DNA of 17,647 nucleotides from Clostridium sp. CAG:413 (GTDB taxonomy: Bacteria; Bacillota; Clostridia; Oscillospirales; Acutalibacteraceae): assembly GCA_000431775.1 (NCBI GenBank), contig FR888241.1:59108-76754 (forward strand), given 5' to 3'. Shown piece after piece: positions 1 through 7,572 of this stretch. Positions within the stretch are counted from its first letter, which is position 1; each line of letters begins with the position of its first letter. The position numbers were made by a program, and so were the translations under genes. The notes under the pieces were generated by a model. It saw only the letters and a program-made list of their open reading frames with translations, was not told the DNA's origin and made no database searches.

Positions 1-48
1 CGCCGCTACGATAAAGGAACGGCGGTATTTTTATGCCTGTTATTTGAT

Positions 49-897
49 TTACACGCCCGAATAAGCGGAGAAGCCGCCGTCCACGGGCAGGATAACGCCT
101 GTGATAAAGCCTGAATATTCCTCGTCGCAAAGGAAGATAAGAGCGCCCGTCAGATCCGAGGGCACGCCGAAGCGGCGCAGCGGAGTGTGGCTGATTATCT
201 TGTTTGAGCGGGCGGTCAGAGAGCCGTCCTCGTTAAAGAGGAGGGTCTTATTCTGGTTGGTCGAGAAGAAGCCCGGGGCTATCGCATTGACCCTGATGCC
301 GACATCGGCGAAGTGAACAGCCATGAACTGAGTGAAGTTGGAGACGGCAGCCTTTGCCGCCGAGTAGGCGGGTATCCTCGTTAGCGGCCTGTAGGAATTC
401 ATCGAGGAGATATTCAGTATGCAGGCGTGCTCCTTGCCCACCATATCCTTGGCGAAGCACTGAGTGGTCAGCAGCGTGCCGAGAAAATTGAGGTTGAATA
501 CGAACTCAATGCCCTTTGCGTCGAGATCAAAGAAGGTCTTGACCCCCTCCGCTTTCTCGGCAAGGTCGCTGAATTCAAGGGTATCCTTGGTGGTGGTGCC
601 GAGCGGCGAATTGCCGCCCGCGCCGTTGATGAGTATATCGCAGGTGCCGAGGGTCGAATTAATCTTTTGCCTCGCGTTCTCAAGGCTCTCGGCCTCAAGG
701 ACATTGCAGCCGACAGCGAGAGCCGTGCCGCCGTCGGCATTTATCTCGTCGACGACCTTCTGCGCCGCATCCTCACGCAGGTCGAGCACTGCGACCTTAA
801 CGCCGAATGAGGCGAGATCCTTGGCGAAGCCGCTGCAAAGCACTCCGCCGCCGCCCGTGATGACGGCAACTCTGCCCTTTAAGTTTTCGTTAAGCAT
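49..897 (-). CDS. SDR oxidoreductase, D-mannonate oxidoreductase-like
   Basis: A 282-residue NAD(P)-dependent short-chain dehydrogenase. The nucleotide-binding loop TGGGGVLCSGF is at residues 14-24, the acidic end of beta-2 (VLDLR, D39) favours NAD(H), NGAGG is at 91-95, and the catalytic Ser (ISSM, 164-165), Tyr178 and Lys182 (YSAAK) are all present. The TGGGG variant of the glycine loop, the insert at about 100-130 and the C-terminal PVDGGFSAYSGV resemble the SDR type used as D-mannonate (fructuronate) oxidoreductase in hexuronate breakdown. That assignment comes from remembered family resemblance, and another sugar substrate is possible. The ATG at 897 has an excellent ribosome site (GGAAAGGAGC). 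The gene is third in a co-directional cluster, 21 nt after the preceding oxidoreductase. Confidence 0.9.
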   Translation of the reverse strand: MLNENLKGRVAVITGGGGVLCSGFAKDLASFGVKVAVLDLREDAAQKVVDEINADGGTALAVGCNVLEAESLENARQKINSTLGTCDILINGAGGNSPLGTTTKDTLEFSDLAEKAEGVKTFFDLDAKGIEFVFNLNFLGTLLTTQCFAKDMVGKEHACILNISSMNSYRPLTRIPAYSAAKAAVSNFTQFMAVHFADVGIRVNAIAPGFFSTNQNKTLLFNEDGSLTARSNKIISHTPLRRFGVPSDLTGALIFLCDEEYSGFITGVILPVDGGFSAYSGV

Positions 898-918
898 ATT
901 GCTCCTTTCCGCGTCGGG

Positions 919-1949
919 TCAGCCGACCTCGACGCTCTCGCCCGAAGCCGAGGACTCGTAGCAGGCGACGACGATCCTTGCCGCTCTGCCGCCCTCGAGG
1001 GCGTCAATATCAAATACTCTGCCCGTTCTCAGGCAGTCATAGAAATCGTTGATTATCTGCGTATGCCCCGCGCCCCAATACTTCTTGCCGTGGCAGACCT
1101 CTGAGGCGGGCACGGATATCTCGGCGATACCGCCTTTTTCATCGACGGAGAAGAGCCGGTCGCCCTCAAAGCGGAGCTTGCCCCTCTCAAAGAGCACCTC
1201 GAGAAGCACTCCGGAATTCTCAGCATAGGCGGTGGTGGCGTAGAGCAGCCGGGGGGGGCGAAGACCAGCCCCGTCGCCCCGCAGCCGAGCCGCATGAGCA
1301 CGCAGGCATTATCCTCCACCTCGATAACGCCCCTGAGGTGGTCGTTGGCGGTGTGGGCAGTCAGGCTTTCGCACCCGCCGCCGAGATATTGGATCAGGTC
1401 AACGGTGTGGATAGCCTGATTTATCAGCACCCCGCCGCACTCCTTATCGAGAGTGCCGTGCCAATCGTCGGAATAGTAATCCGCTCCCCTGCTCCAGGTG
1501 ACAAAGGCTCTTATCGCCTTGACCGAGCCGAATTCGCCCGAATCGACGATGCCCTTAACATATCGGACGCAGGAATTGTATCTGTTTTGGAAGCAGACCC
1601 CGAGCTGCCTGCCGCTCTTTCGCTGAGCCGAAAGCAGTCTTCCGGCCTCCTCGGCGGTCACGGAGCAGGGCTTCTCGACAAAGACGTTCGCCCCCGCTTC
1701 GAGCGCTTCGACAGCCATCGGAGTGTGCAGGTAATGCGGCGTGCAGATATGCACGCAGTCCGGCTCCTCGGCATTGAGCAGCTCGGCGAGCGAAGAATAG
1801 GCTTTTGCGCCGTATTCCTCTGCGGCCGCGCCCGCACGCTCGGGCTTGATATCCGCAACGCCGACTATTTTGACATCGGGGATGCCGCTGAGCACCCGCA
1901 GGTGAACTCTTGATATATTACCGCAGCCGATAACAGCAGCTTTGATCAT
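919..1949 (-). pseudogene. Gfo/Idh/MocA family oxidoreductase, frameshifted at an 8-G tract
   Basis: An NAD(P)-dependent sugar dehydrogenase split over two frames. The N-terminal part (from 1949) has the Rossmann motif GCGNIS at residues 8-13, the catalytic EKP at 92-94, and His181 in NQAIHTVDL. After residue 233 the frame is lost at the run of eight G (plus strand 1251-1258), which reads as proline codons. The C-terminal part continues in another frame as LLYATTAYAENSGVLLEV and ends at 919. One extra base, or two fewer, restores a protein of about 343 residues, normal for the family. Around the break VFA and LYA look like two versions of the same motif, so the local sequence may be disturbed by more than one base. 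The start is the ATG at 1949; its ribosome site TGAGGTG contains the stop codon of the upstream gene. Real pseudogene, phase-variable gene or sequencing error cannot be told apart here. Confidence 0.85.
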
Positions 1950-1959
1950 ATTTTTCACC

Positions 1960-3984
1960 TCAGAAAGTGGAGGACATATCACCCTGGACCTTGCCCGTCA
2001 CCGTCTTTTTATCGGCATGACCGGCGGCTATCTTTTTCTGAAGCTCCGCATAATAGACATCCTCGTCAACGGGCAGCTCAACGGGCTTGCCGAGCCATGA
2101 GGAGAGATGAGCGGCGTTGGAGACGGAGAGACCTCTTATGCCCTCCTCGCCCCTTGCGACAAGGGGTTCGCCCCTGAGAATTGCCGCCGCAAACTTGCTG
2201 GTGACCTCGGAATGCTGCTTGTTGCGCCCGTCGGTCTCGACTTCTACCCACTCGCCGTCTATCTTACCGAAGCCCTGCTCGGCAGTGGCGCAGTGGTGGG
2301 AGATCCTGTCACTGAGCTTATAGAGCCTGAGGTCGGAGCCGTTCTCACACACGAGCTTGCCGCCGTCGAGGGTTATCTCGAGCCTGTTGGTGCCGGGGCA
2401 GTCGCCTGTGCTTGTAATGAATGTACCTGTCGCGCCGTTTTCATACTCGGCATAGATGGTCACGTCGTCCTCGACCTCGATATCGTGCCATTTACCCTCG
2501 TGGCAGAACGCCTGCACCTTGACGGGCAGGCCGCATATCCACTGCCAGAGGTCAAGGTTATGCGGGCACTGGTTGAGCAGCACTCCGCCGCCCTCGCCCG
2601 ACCAGGTTGCACGCCATCCGCCCGAATTATAGTAGGCCTGGGTGCGGTACCAATCGGTGATTATCCAGCTCACGCGCCTTATCTCGCCGAGCTGGCCGCC
2701 CTGCACGAGTTCGCGCATCTTCCTATAAACGCAGTTGGTGCGCTGATTATACATTATGCCGAATACAAGCCCCGACTTCGCGGCGGCTTCATTCATCTCC
2801 CTGACCTGCTTTGTATAGACGCCCGCGGGCTTCTCGGTCAGGACGTGGATACCCTTTGAGAACGCATACTGAGCTATCGGGGAATGCTGATAATGCGGGG
2901 TGGCGATTATAACGCCGTCGACCTCGCCGCTGTCGATAAGCTCCTCTGCGGTGTTATATGTCTTGATGCCGGGCATAAGCTCCTTTGCCGCCTCGAGCCT
3001 CTTGGGGTCGATATCGGCGCAGGCGGTTATCCTCAGCTCGCTGTGCTCGCCTTCAATGTGCATACGGATATGGGAAGTACCCATGTTGCCGACGCCGATG
3101 ATGCCGAGCCTTACGGGATGGATCTTGTTATCTATCATTTCCTTTATTGCCGTACAGGCGGCAGCGAAGGAGGTCTTGTTGTCGGGGTAAACAAAGTCGC
3201 TCTCCATACCGCCGGCGGATCTGCCGTCGCCCTCAAGGGAGGCAAGACCGTCGAACACTCTGAGATGCGGCTCAACAGAGAGGAAGAACACGCCGTCATG
3301 CTTATCAAGGCAATGCAGGATAGCCTCCACGTTGCCGTCGCCTTTGCCTGCGGGGACGACCTTATCCGTGCCCGCCACGGCATCCTTGATATGCATATAG
3401 GTTATGTAGCCCTCGAGCTTCTTGAAGCCGTCAAGGGTATCCGCGCCGCACTGGATGTAGTTTGCGGGGTCAAAAATGCAGCCGAGCCTGTCGCCGAAGT
3501 GCTCGGCTATCTCGAGACATCTCTCGGGAATATCGCCGTATATCTCCTTCTCATTCTCATGGCAGCAGAGCACGCCGTGAGCCTTGGCGTAATCAGCCAT
3601 TGCGGCGAGCCTTGAGAACACTTCCTCGTGATACTCCTCAAAGGATTCGCCGTTTCTGAAATAGAAGCTGAACATACGGATATATTTTGCGCCGAGAACC
3701 TTTGCGACCTCGACGGTATTCTTGAACGCTTCAAAATGGGGAACAAAATCGTCGGTTATCTCTATCTTGCCGTAGTGCGAGCCGATAGAGGACACGCCCA
3801 TCCCCTCGCTGTCGAGCAGCTCTTTAAGCTCCTTTGCCTCATCGACGGTAAAATCGGAAATATTCTTGCCGTTCACGTTACGCAGCTCAATGAAGCCTAT
3901 CCCGTTTTGTTTGCAGGCGGCTATCTGCTCACGGATATCGGCAGACGCTTCGTCGGCAAAGGCGGATAAAATGAATCTTGCCAT
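1960..3984 (-). CDS. Sugar phosphate isomerase/epimerase fused to Gfo/Idh/MocA dehydrogenase
   Basis: A 674-residue two-domain protein. Residues 1 to about 283 form a xylose-isomerase-like TIM barrel with the expected metal-binding residues: Glu in CHENEKE (about 143-145), Asp172 in IFDPAN, His198 in YMHIKD and Glu238 in SVEPHL. Residues about 291-650 are a complete Gfo/Idh/MocA dehydrogenase with GVGNMG at 297-302, the catalytic TEKP near 383-386 and His475 in NQCPHNLD. The linker is only about eight residues. The ATG at 3984 is preferred over the GTG at 3990 because GGAGGTG lies six bases before the ATG but touches the GTG. First gene of the sugar operon; its stop codon overlaps the ribosome site of the next gene. 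The domains probably perform consecutive or redox-assisted epimerisation steps on one sugar; the substrate is unknown. Confidence 0.9.
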   Translation of the reverse strand: MARFILSAFADEASADIREQIAACKQNGIGFIELRNVNGKNISDFTVDEAKELKELLDSEGMGVSSIGSHYGKIEITDDFVPHFEAFKNTVEVAKVLGAKYIRMFSFYFRNGESFEEYHEEVFSRLAAMADYAKAHGVLCCHENEKEIYGDIPERCLEIAEHFGDRLGCIFDPANYIQCGADTLDGFKKLEGYITYMHIKDAVAGTDKVVPAGKGDGNVEAILHCLDKHDGVFFLSVEPHLRVFDGLASLEGDGRSAGGMESDFVYPDNKTSFAAACTAIKEMIDNKIHPVRLGIIGVGNMGTSHIRMHIEGEHSELRITACADIDPKRLEAAKELMPGIKTYNTAEELIDSGEVDGVIIATPHYQHSPIAQYAFSKGIHVLTEKPAGVYTKQVREMNEAAAKSGLVFGIMYNQRTNCVYRKMRELVQGGQLGEIRRVSWIITDWYRTQAYYNSGGWRATWSGEGGGVLLNQCPHNLDLWQWICGLPVKVQAFCHEGKWHDIEVEDDVTIYAEYENGATGTFITSTGDCPGTNRLEITLDGGKLVCENGSDLRLYKLSDRISHHCATAEQGFGKIDGEWVEVETDGRNKQHSEVTSKFAAAILRGEPLVARGEEGIRGLSVSNAAHLSSWLGKPVELPVDEDVYYAELQKKIAAGHADKKTVTGKVQGDMSSTF

Positions 3985-4005
3985 GTGCACACCTCCGTTT
4001 GGTTT

Positions 4006-4021
4006 TGCCGCAAAAGCGGCA
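4006..4021 (-). promoter_or_regulatory. Perfect palindrome in the sugar operon leader
   Basis: TGCCGC and GCGGCA flank a 4-base centre, giving a perfect 16-bp inverted repeat between the predicted transcription start (about 4026) and the ribosome site at about 3991-3997. It could be an operator for a LacI- or GntR-type sugar repressor, or a 6-bp RNA hairpin with a UUUU loop. Nothing downstream resembles a T-tract in the direction of the operon, so it is not a terminator. Confidence 0.45.
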
Positions 4022-4032
4022 TATACACTTTC

Positions 4033-4060
4033 ATTTTATCATTTTTTTTATAAATTTCAA
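4033..4060 (-). promoter_or_regulatory. Sigma-A-type promoter of the sugar operon
   Basis: On the minus strand, TTGAAA (4060-4055) and TAAAAT (4038-4033) are separated by 16 bp. A TG one base before the -10 hexamer makes it an extended -10, and the spacer is A-rich. Each hexamer matches the consensus at five of six positions. Transcription would start near 4026, about 40 nt before the ATG of the fused epimerase/dehydrogenase. Confidence 0.6.
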
Positions 4061-4095
4061 GAGAAAGGTGAATATATATTACAATTAATATGAAA

Positions 4096-4125
4096 TTCGG
4101 GCCGTGAGAAAGCTCACAGCCCGAA
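4096..4125 (-). terminator. Terminator hairpin after oadB
   Basis: A 12-bp stem with one mismatch (TTCGGGC-GTGAG pairing with CTCAC-GCCCGAA) and a 4-base loop lies 14 nt after the oadB stop codon. The minus-strand tail is AATTTCATATTAATT, U-rich but interrupted, so termination may be moderate. It separates the decarboxylase cluster from the sugar operon. Confidence 0.7.
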
Positions 4126-4138
4126 ACGATTTTGATTT

Positions 4139-5332
4139 TTACACAAGCAGTCCGCCGTTGCCGAAGAGCAGGAGCATGAAGCCCGCCGCAACTGCGGAGC
4201 CGATAACGCCCGCAACATTCGGACCCATAGCGTGCATGAGCAGGAAGTTGGTGGGGTTATACTTGCGACCCTCGACCTGAGCGACTCTCGCCGCCATGGG
4301 AACCGCGGAAACGCCCGCAGCGCCGATAAGGGGATTGATCTTGCCGCCGGTGATGAGGTAGAGCACCTTGCCGAGCAGCACGCCGCCTGCGGTCGAGAAT
4401 GCGAATGCAAGCAGGCCGAGAACAACGATAAGGATAGTCCTGGGCTTGATGAATTCGTTGCCGTCGGCAGTTGCGCCGACAGTCAGACCGAGCATGATGG
4501 TGACGATATTGGAGAGCGCATTCTGAGCGGTGTCGCTGAGTCTCTCGGTAACGCCGCATTCCTTAAGCAGGTTGCCGAACATGAGCATACCGATAAGCGG
4601 AGCGGTGGAGGGAAGCATAAAGGCGCAAAGGACAAGCACGACGATGGGGAAGATTATCCTCTCGAGCTTGCTGACCTTGCGAAGCTGCTTCATCTCGACC
4701 TTTCTCTCTTTTTCGGTGGTGAGGAGCTTCATGATGGGCGGCTGGATAAGCGGGATAAGAGCCATATACGAATACGCCGCAAGAGCAATGGGGGCGAGCA
4801 GGTGATCCGCAAGCTGCATTGCGCTGTAGATAGCGGTGGGGCCGTCCGCGCCACCGATTATCGAGATAGCCGCTGCCTCCTGCGGGGTGAAGCCGAGCAG
4901 AAGAGCGATTATGAATGCAACATAGATGCCGAGCTGAGCGGCAGCGCCGAGCAGCAGGCTGATGGGGTTTGCAAGCAGCGGGCCGAAGTCGGTCATTGCG
5001 CCGATGCAAAGGAAGATAAGACACGGGAAAATCGAGCTCTTGACGCCGGCATAGATAAGGCGCAGCACGCCGTCCTCATACCAATGCGCCGCAGCGACTC
5101 CCTCCGGCAGCTCTGTCATCAGACCCGCCGGGTCGGCCATAAGGCCTGCGTCGGGGAGGTTTGCAAGGAGCATACCGAACGCGATGGGGAGAAGGAGCAG
5201 GGGCTCGAATTTCTTGCCTATGGCAAGATAGATGAAAAGGAAAGAAAAGCCGATCATAACGGCCTGCTTCCATGTCAGAGCAGCAAAGCCGGAGGCCTCC
5301 CATATTCCTTTAAGAACATCAAGTACGTTCAT
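4139..5332 (-). CDS. oadB: Na+-translocating decarboxylase beta subunit (OadB family)
   Basis: A 397-residue very hydrophobic protein with about nine to eleven membrane segments, the usual length for OadB/GcdB/MmdB. This subunit removes CO2 from carboxybiotin and couples that to Na+ export. The hallmark GGADGPTAIY is at 160-169; its Asp163 corresponds to the essential Na+-binding Asp of the family. The conserved stretches SAVPMAARVAQ (342-352) and MGPNVAGVIGSAVAAG (369-384) are also present. The ATG at 5332 follows TGAGGGAGG, in which the stop codon of the biotin carrier gene is part of the ribosome site. Last gene of the decarboxylase cluster. The family does not fix the substrate by itself; the alpha subunit next door points to oxaloacetate. 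Confidence 0.95.
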   Translation of the reverse strand: MNVLDVLKGIWEASGFAALTWKQAVMIGFSFLFIYLAIGKKFEPLLLLPIAFGMLLANLPDAGLMADPAGLMTELPEGVAAAHWYEDGVLRLIYAGVKSSIFPCLIFLCIGAMTDFGPLLANPISLLLGAAAQLGIYVAFIIALLLGFTPQEAAAISIIGGADGPTAIYSAMQLADHLLAPIALAAYSYMALIPLIQPPIMKLLTTEKERKVEMKQLRKVSKLERIIFPIVVLVLCAFMLPSTAPLIGMLMFGNLLKECGVTERLSDTAQNALSNIVTIMLGLTVGATADGNEFIKPRTILIVVLGLLAFAFSTAGGVLLGKVLYLITGGKINPLIGAAGVSAVPMAARVAQVEGRKYNPTNFLLMHAMGPNVAGVIGSAVAAGFMLLLFGNGGLLV

Positions 5333-5343
5333 GTGAGCCTCCC

Positions 5344-5742
5344 TCAGCCGATAACTGCAAGGACGGCGTCGGTATCGACGTTTGAGCCCTTCTGGACAAG
5401 GATCTGCTTGATAGTGCCCGCTGCGGGAGCGACGATCTCATTCTCCATCTTCATAGCCTCGAGGATAACGATGATATCGCCCGCGTTGACTGCGTCGCCG
5501 ACAGCCTTATTGACGGCAAGAATTGTGCCGGGCATCGGTGCGATGACCTTGGTGCCGTCGGCGGGGGCTGCTGCGGGTGCAGCAGGGGCGGCGGGAGCTG
5601 CGGGGGCAGCTGCCGGAGCGGGAGCAGCGGCGGGTGTCGGGGCTGCCGCAGGTGCGGCGTCGGTGACAGAAGTGATTACTGCCTCGGTCTCCTCGACCTC
5701 GACCTCATAGCTTTTACCGTTAAGGTTTACTATATATTTCAT
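5344..5742 (-). CDS. Biotin carboxyl carrier protein of the decarboxylase complex
   Basis: 132 residues. A short N-terminal beta segment (1-30) is followed by a flexible Ala/Pro linker (about 29-61) and a biotinyl domain (63-132). The biotin attachment motif EAMKME places the modified lysine at K98, and the mirror-image turn sequence GTI is present. The domain carries carboxybiotin between the alpha carboxyltransferase and the membrane beta subunit. It is encoded separately here rather than as the C-terminal domain of OadA, consistent with the roughly 459-residue alpha subunit lacking its own biotin domain. The start ATG at 5742 has GGAGGA nine bases upstream, inside the end of the gamma gene; the intergenic gap is two bases. 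Confidence 0.93.
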   Translation of the reverse strand: MKYIVNLNGKSYEVEVEETEAVITSVTDAAPAAAPTPAAAPAPAAAPAAPAAPAAPAAAPADGTKVIAPMPGTILAVNKAVGDAVNAGDIIVILEAMKMENEIVAPAAGTIKQILVQKGSNVDTDAVLAVIG

Positions 5743-5744
5743 GA

Positions 5745-6131
5745 TTATTTATCCTCCGTTATCTTGATGGATTTGAAGCTCAGTCTGTTGAGCGGAATGC
5801 CGCTCTCATTGCTGACTATTGCCATTATGACCGCTGCGGTGGGCTCGTCAACGCCGACAAGCTGAACGCCTGCGCTCGGTGCTGCGGGAGCAGCGACGGG
5901 TGCGGCTGCAGGAGCGGGTGCCTCGGCGGCGGGGGCAGCCGACTTCTTGGAGACTGCGCCCTCAAGCGCTCTGACTATCTTTGAAATGCCCTGGATGAGC
6001 ACGGCGAGGATGCCGAGCTCAATGAGGACGATCAGAATGCCTACGAGCGCAACGATGAGCATACTGCCCGTCAGCTCCAGATTATTCGGAATATTCTTGA
6101 TTATCTCGATAATGTTGATGTTGTCACTCAT
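5745..6131 (-). CDS. oadG: OadG-family decarboxylase gamma subunit
   Basis: 128 residues with one membrane helix at about 22-47 (SMLIVALVGILIVLIELGI), a basic stretch, an Ala/Pro-rich linker (about 64-85), and a short conserved C-terminal segment (GVDEPTAAVIMAIVSNESG, then FKSIKI). This matches the sodium pump decarboxylase gamma subunit plan, which anchors and assembles alpha with the membrane beta subunit. It lies between alpha and the biotin carrier. The ATG at 6131 is preceded by TGAGGTGAAAG, where TGA is the stop codon of the alpha gene, so translation is probably coupled. Gamma subunits diverge strongly, so the call rests on topology, C-terminal motif and neighbours. Confidence 0.85.
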   Translation of the reverse strand: MSDNINIIEIIKNIPNNLELTGSMLIVALVGILIVLIELGILAVLIQGISKIVRALEGAVSKKSAAPAAEAPAPAAAPVAAPAAPSAGVQLVGVDEPTAAVIMAIVSNESGIPLNRLSFKSIKITEDK

Positions 6132-6142
6132 ACTCTTTCACC

Positions 6143-7515
6143 TCAATCGACCTTTCTTATGGTATAGGAGAAGGTGTTCTTTTTCTTAGCGTCCCTCTTG
6201 TCAAAGAAAGCCTCTGCCTGAGCGGGGAACGCAATATAGGAGAGCACGTCCTCATCGCAGGTCGCTCTGCTGCCGAGATAAGCTCTCGCAGCCTCAACGC
6301 CCGGCTCAAGAGTATCGGCAAATCTGCCGGTGTAGGGCTTCTCATCGCCGAGGACGAGCTTCTGGAGCTCGGGGCTGACTTCGCCGGGAGCCTTGCCGTA
6401 TTCGCCCTTGATATAGCTCTTGACTTCCTTGGAGATATTCTTGTATCTCTCGCCTGAGAGGACATTGGCGGTCGCCTGGACGCCGACCATCTGGCTCATC
6501 GGGGTGACAAGCGGAGGATAGCCGAGATCCTTACGGACTCTGGGAGTCTCCTCAAGCACTTCGTCGAGCTTATCGAGCTTCTTCTGAGCCGTAAGCTGGG
6601 CGACAAGGTTTGAGAGCATACCGCCGGGGATCTGATAGATAAGGGCGTCGGTCTGAGTGCCCATAACGACGGGGTTCAGCAGGCCGCTCTTGAGCGCCTT
6701 ATCACGGATAGGCTTGAAGAAATCGTTTATCTCCTTGCAGACCTTCTCATCAACGTCGACCTCGTAGCCGAGCTGTCTGAGAGCGTATACAAGGGTCTCG
6801 GTGGCGGGCTGTGAGGTGCCGCCCGAGAAGCTGGAGATAGCGGTGTCGATGCGCCCGCCTCAACGCACTTGAGCAGGGTCATGAAGCCGAGGCCGGTGGT
6901 GGAGTGGGTGTGGACAACGACGGGAACCTTGACGGTCTCTTTGAGAGCCTTGACAAGGTCATAGCCCTCCTTGGGGCTCATAATGCCCGCCATATCCTTA
7001 ACGCATATTGAGCCTACGCCGAGGGATTCGATCTGCTTTGCAAGCTTGACATAGCTCTCAAGGTTATGAATGGGGCTGAGGGTGTAGCAAATCGTGCCGG
7101 AGGCGATGGCGCCGTTCTTGAGCGTCTCATCGACCGCCACTTCGATATTGCGTACATCGTTAAGCGCGTCGAAGATACGGATTATGTCGATGCCGTTCTC
7201 AACGCTCTTCTTGACGAAAAGGCGCACGACATCGTCGGGGTAATGCTTGTAGCCGAGGAGATTCTGACCTCTGAGAAGCATCTGGAGCTTGGTATTCGGG
7301 CAGGCCGCTCTGATCTTGCGCAGCCTCTCCCACGGATCCTCATTAAGGTAACGCAGGCAGGAGTCGAAGGTGGCTCCGCCCCAGCACTCGAGTGAGTAAT
7401 AGCCCGCTTTGTCCATCGTGCTGAGAATCGGCTCAAAATCGCTGAACGGCATTCTCGTGGCTATCAGAGACTGGTTGGCGTCTCTGAGCACTGTCTCTGT
7501 GAAATTAACTTTCAT
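6143..7515 (-). pseudogene. oadA: Oxaloacetate decarboxylase alpha subunit, frameshifted near 6850
   Basis: Biotin-dependent carboxyltransferase of the pyruvate carboxylase B / OadA family. The N-terminal part, from the ATG at 7515 (AAAGGA nine bases upstream), shows the metal and catalytic residues: Asp12 in LRDANQS, ECWGGATFD at 43-51, MLLRGQNLLGY at 79-89, Lys173 in CVKDMAG, and His202/His204 in VVHTHSTTG. After KCVEAGA (residue about 222) the frame changes. The rest continues in the other frame from IDTAISSFSGGTSQPATE to the stop at 6143. The family normally reads AGADGIDTAIS here, and the DNA fits loss of exactly seven bases encoding DG plus one base. Adding them gives 1380 nt, 459 residues plus stop, the standard length for an alpha subunit without its biotin domain. 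As written, a truncated protein would lack the C-terminal half of the carboxyltransferase. Confidence 0.9.
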
Positions 7516-7537
7516 GGCTTTTTATCCTTTCTGGAGC

Positions 7538-7555
7538 CGGGGCAAAGAAGCCCCG
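7538..7555 (-). terminator. Short GC hairpin between glyS and oadA
   Basis: CGGGGC and GCCCCG form a 6-bp stem with a 6-base loop in the 57-nt gap. No T-tract follows on the minus strand, so it is at best a weak terminator, an RNA-processing site or an attenuator between glyS and the decarboxylase genes. No promoter for oadA is evident in the gap, so read-through from glyS is plausible. Confidence 0.35.
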
Positions 7556-7572
7556 AGAACGATTTACATGGG

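Noticed and set aside
1..48. CGCCG/CGGCG inverted repeat near the left edge followed by TATTTTT
   Set aside because: Only a 5-bp stem with a 14-base loop at the window edge; direction and partner gene cannot be judged, so it is not called as a terminator.
427..961. Long plus-strand reading frames opposite the SDR gene
   Set aside because: They are antisense shadows of a well-supported gene in GC-rich DNA, with no ribosome site and no recognisable motifs.
3100..3145. Internal ATG at the domain junction of the fused protein as a separate gene start
   Set aside because: AAAGGA lies only about two bases before that ATG, there is no stop codon, and the frame is continuous.
2107..3615. Long plus-strand frames opposite the fused epimerase/dehydrogenase
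   Set aside because: Antisense shadows; the minus strand carries complete catalytic motifs.
4232..5710. A 492-codon plus-strand frame opposite oadB and the biotin carrier
   Set aside because: The Ala-rich end is the complement of the Ala/Pro linker, and the remainder is charged low-complexity translation with no domain; the minus-strand genes are certain.
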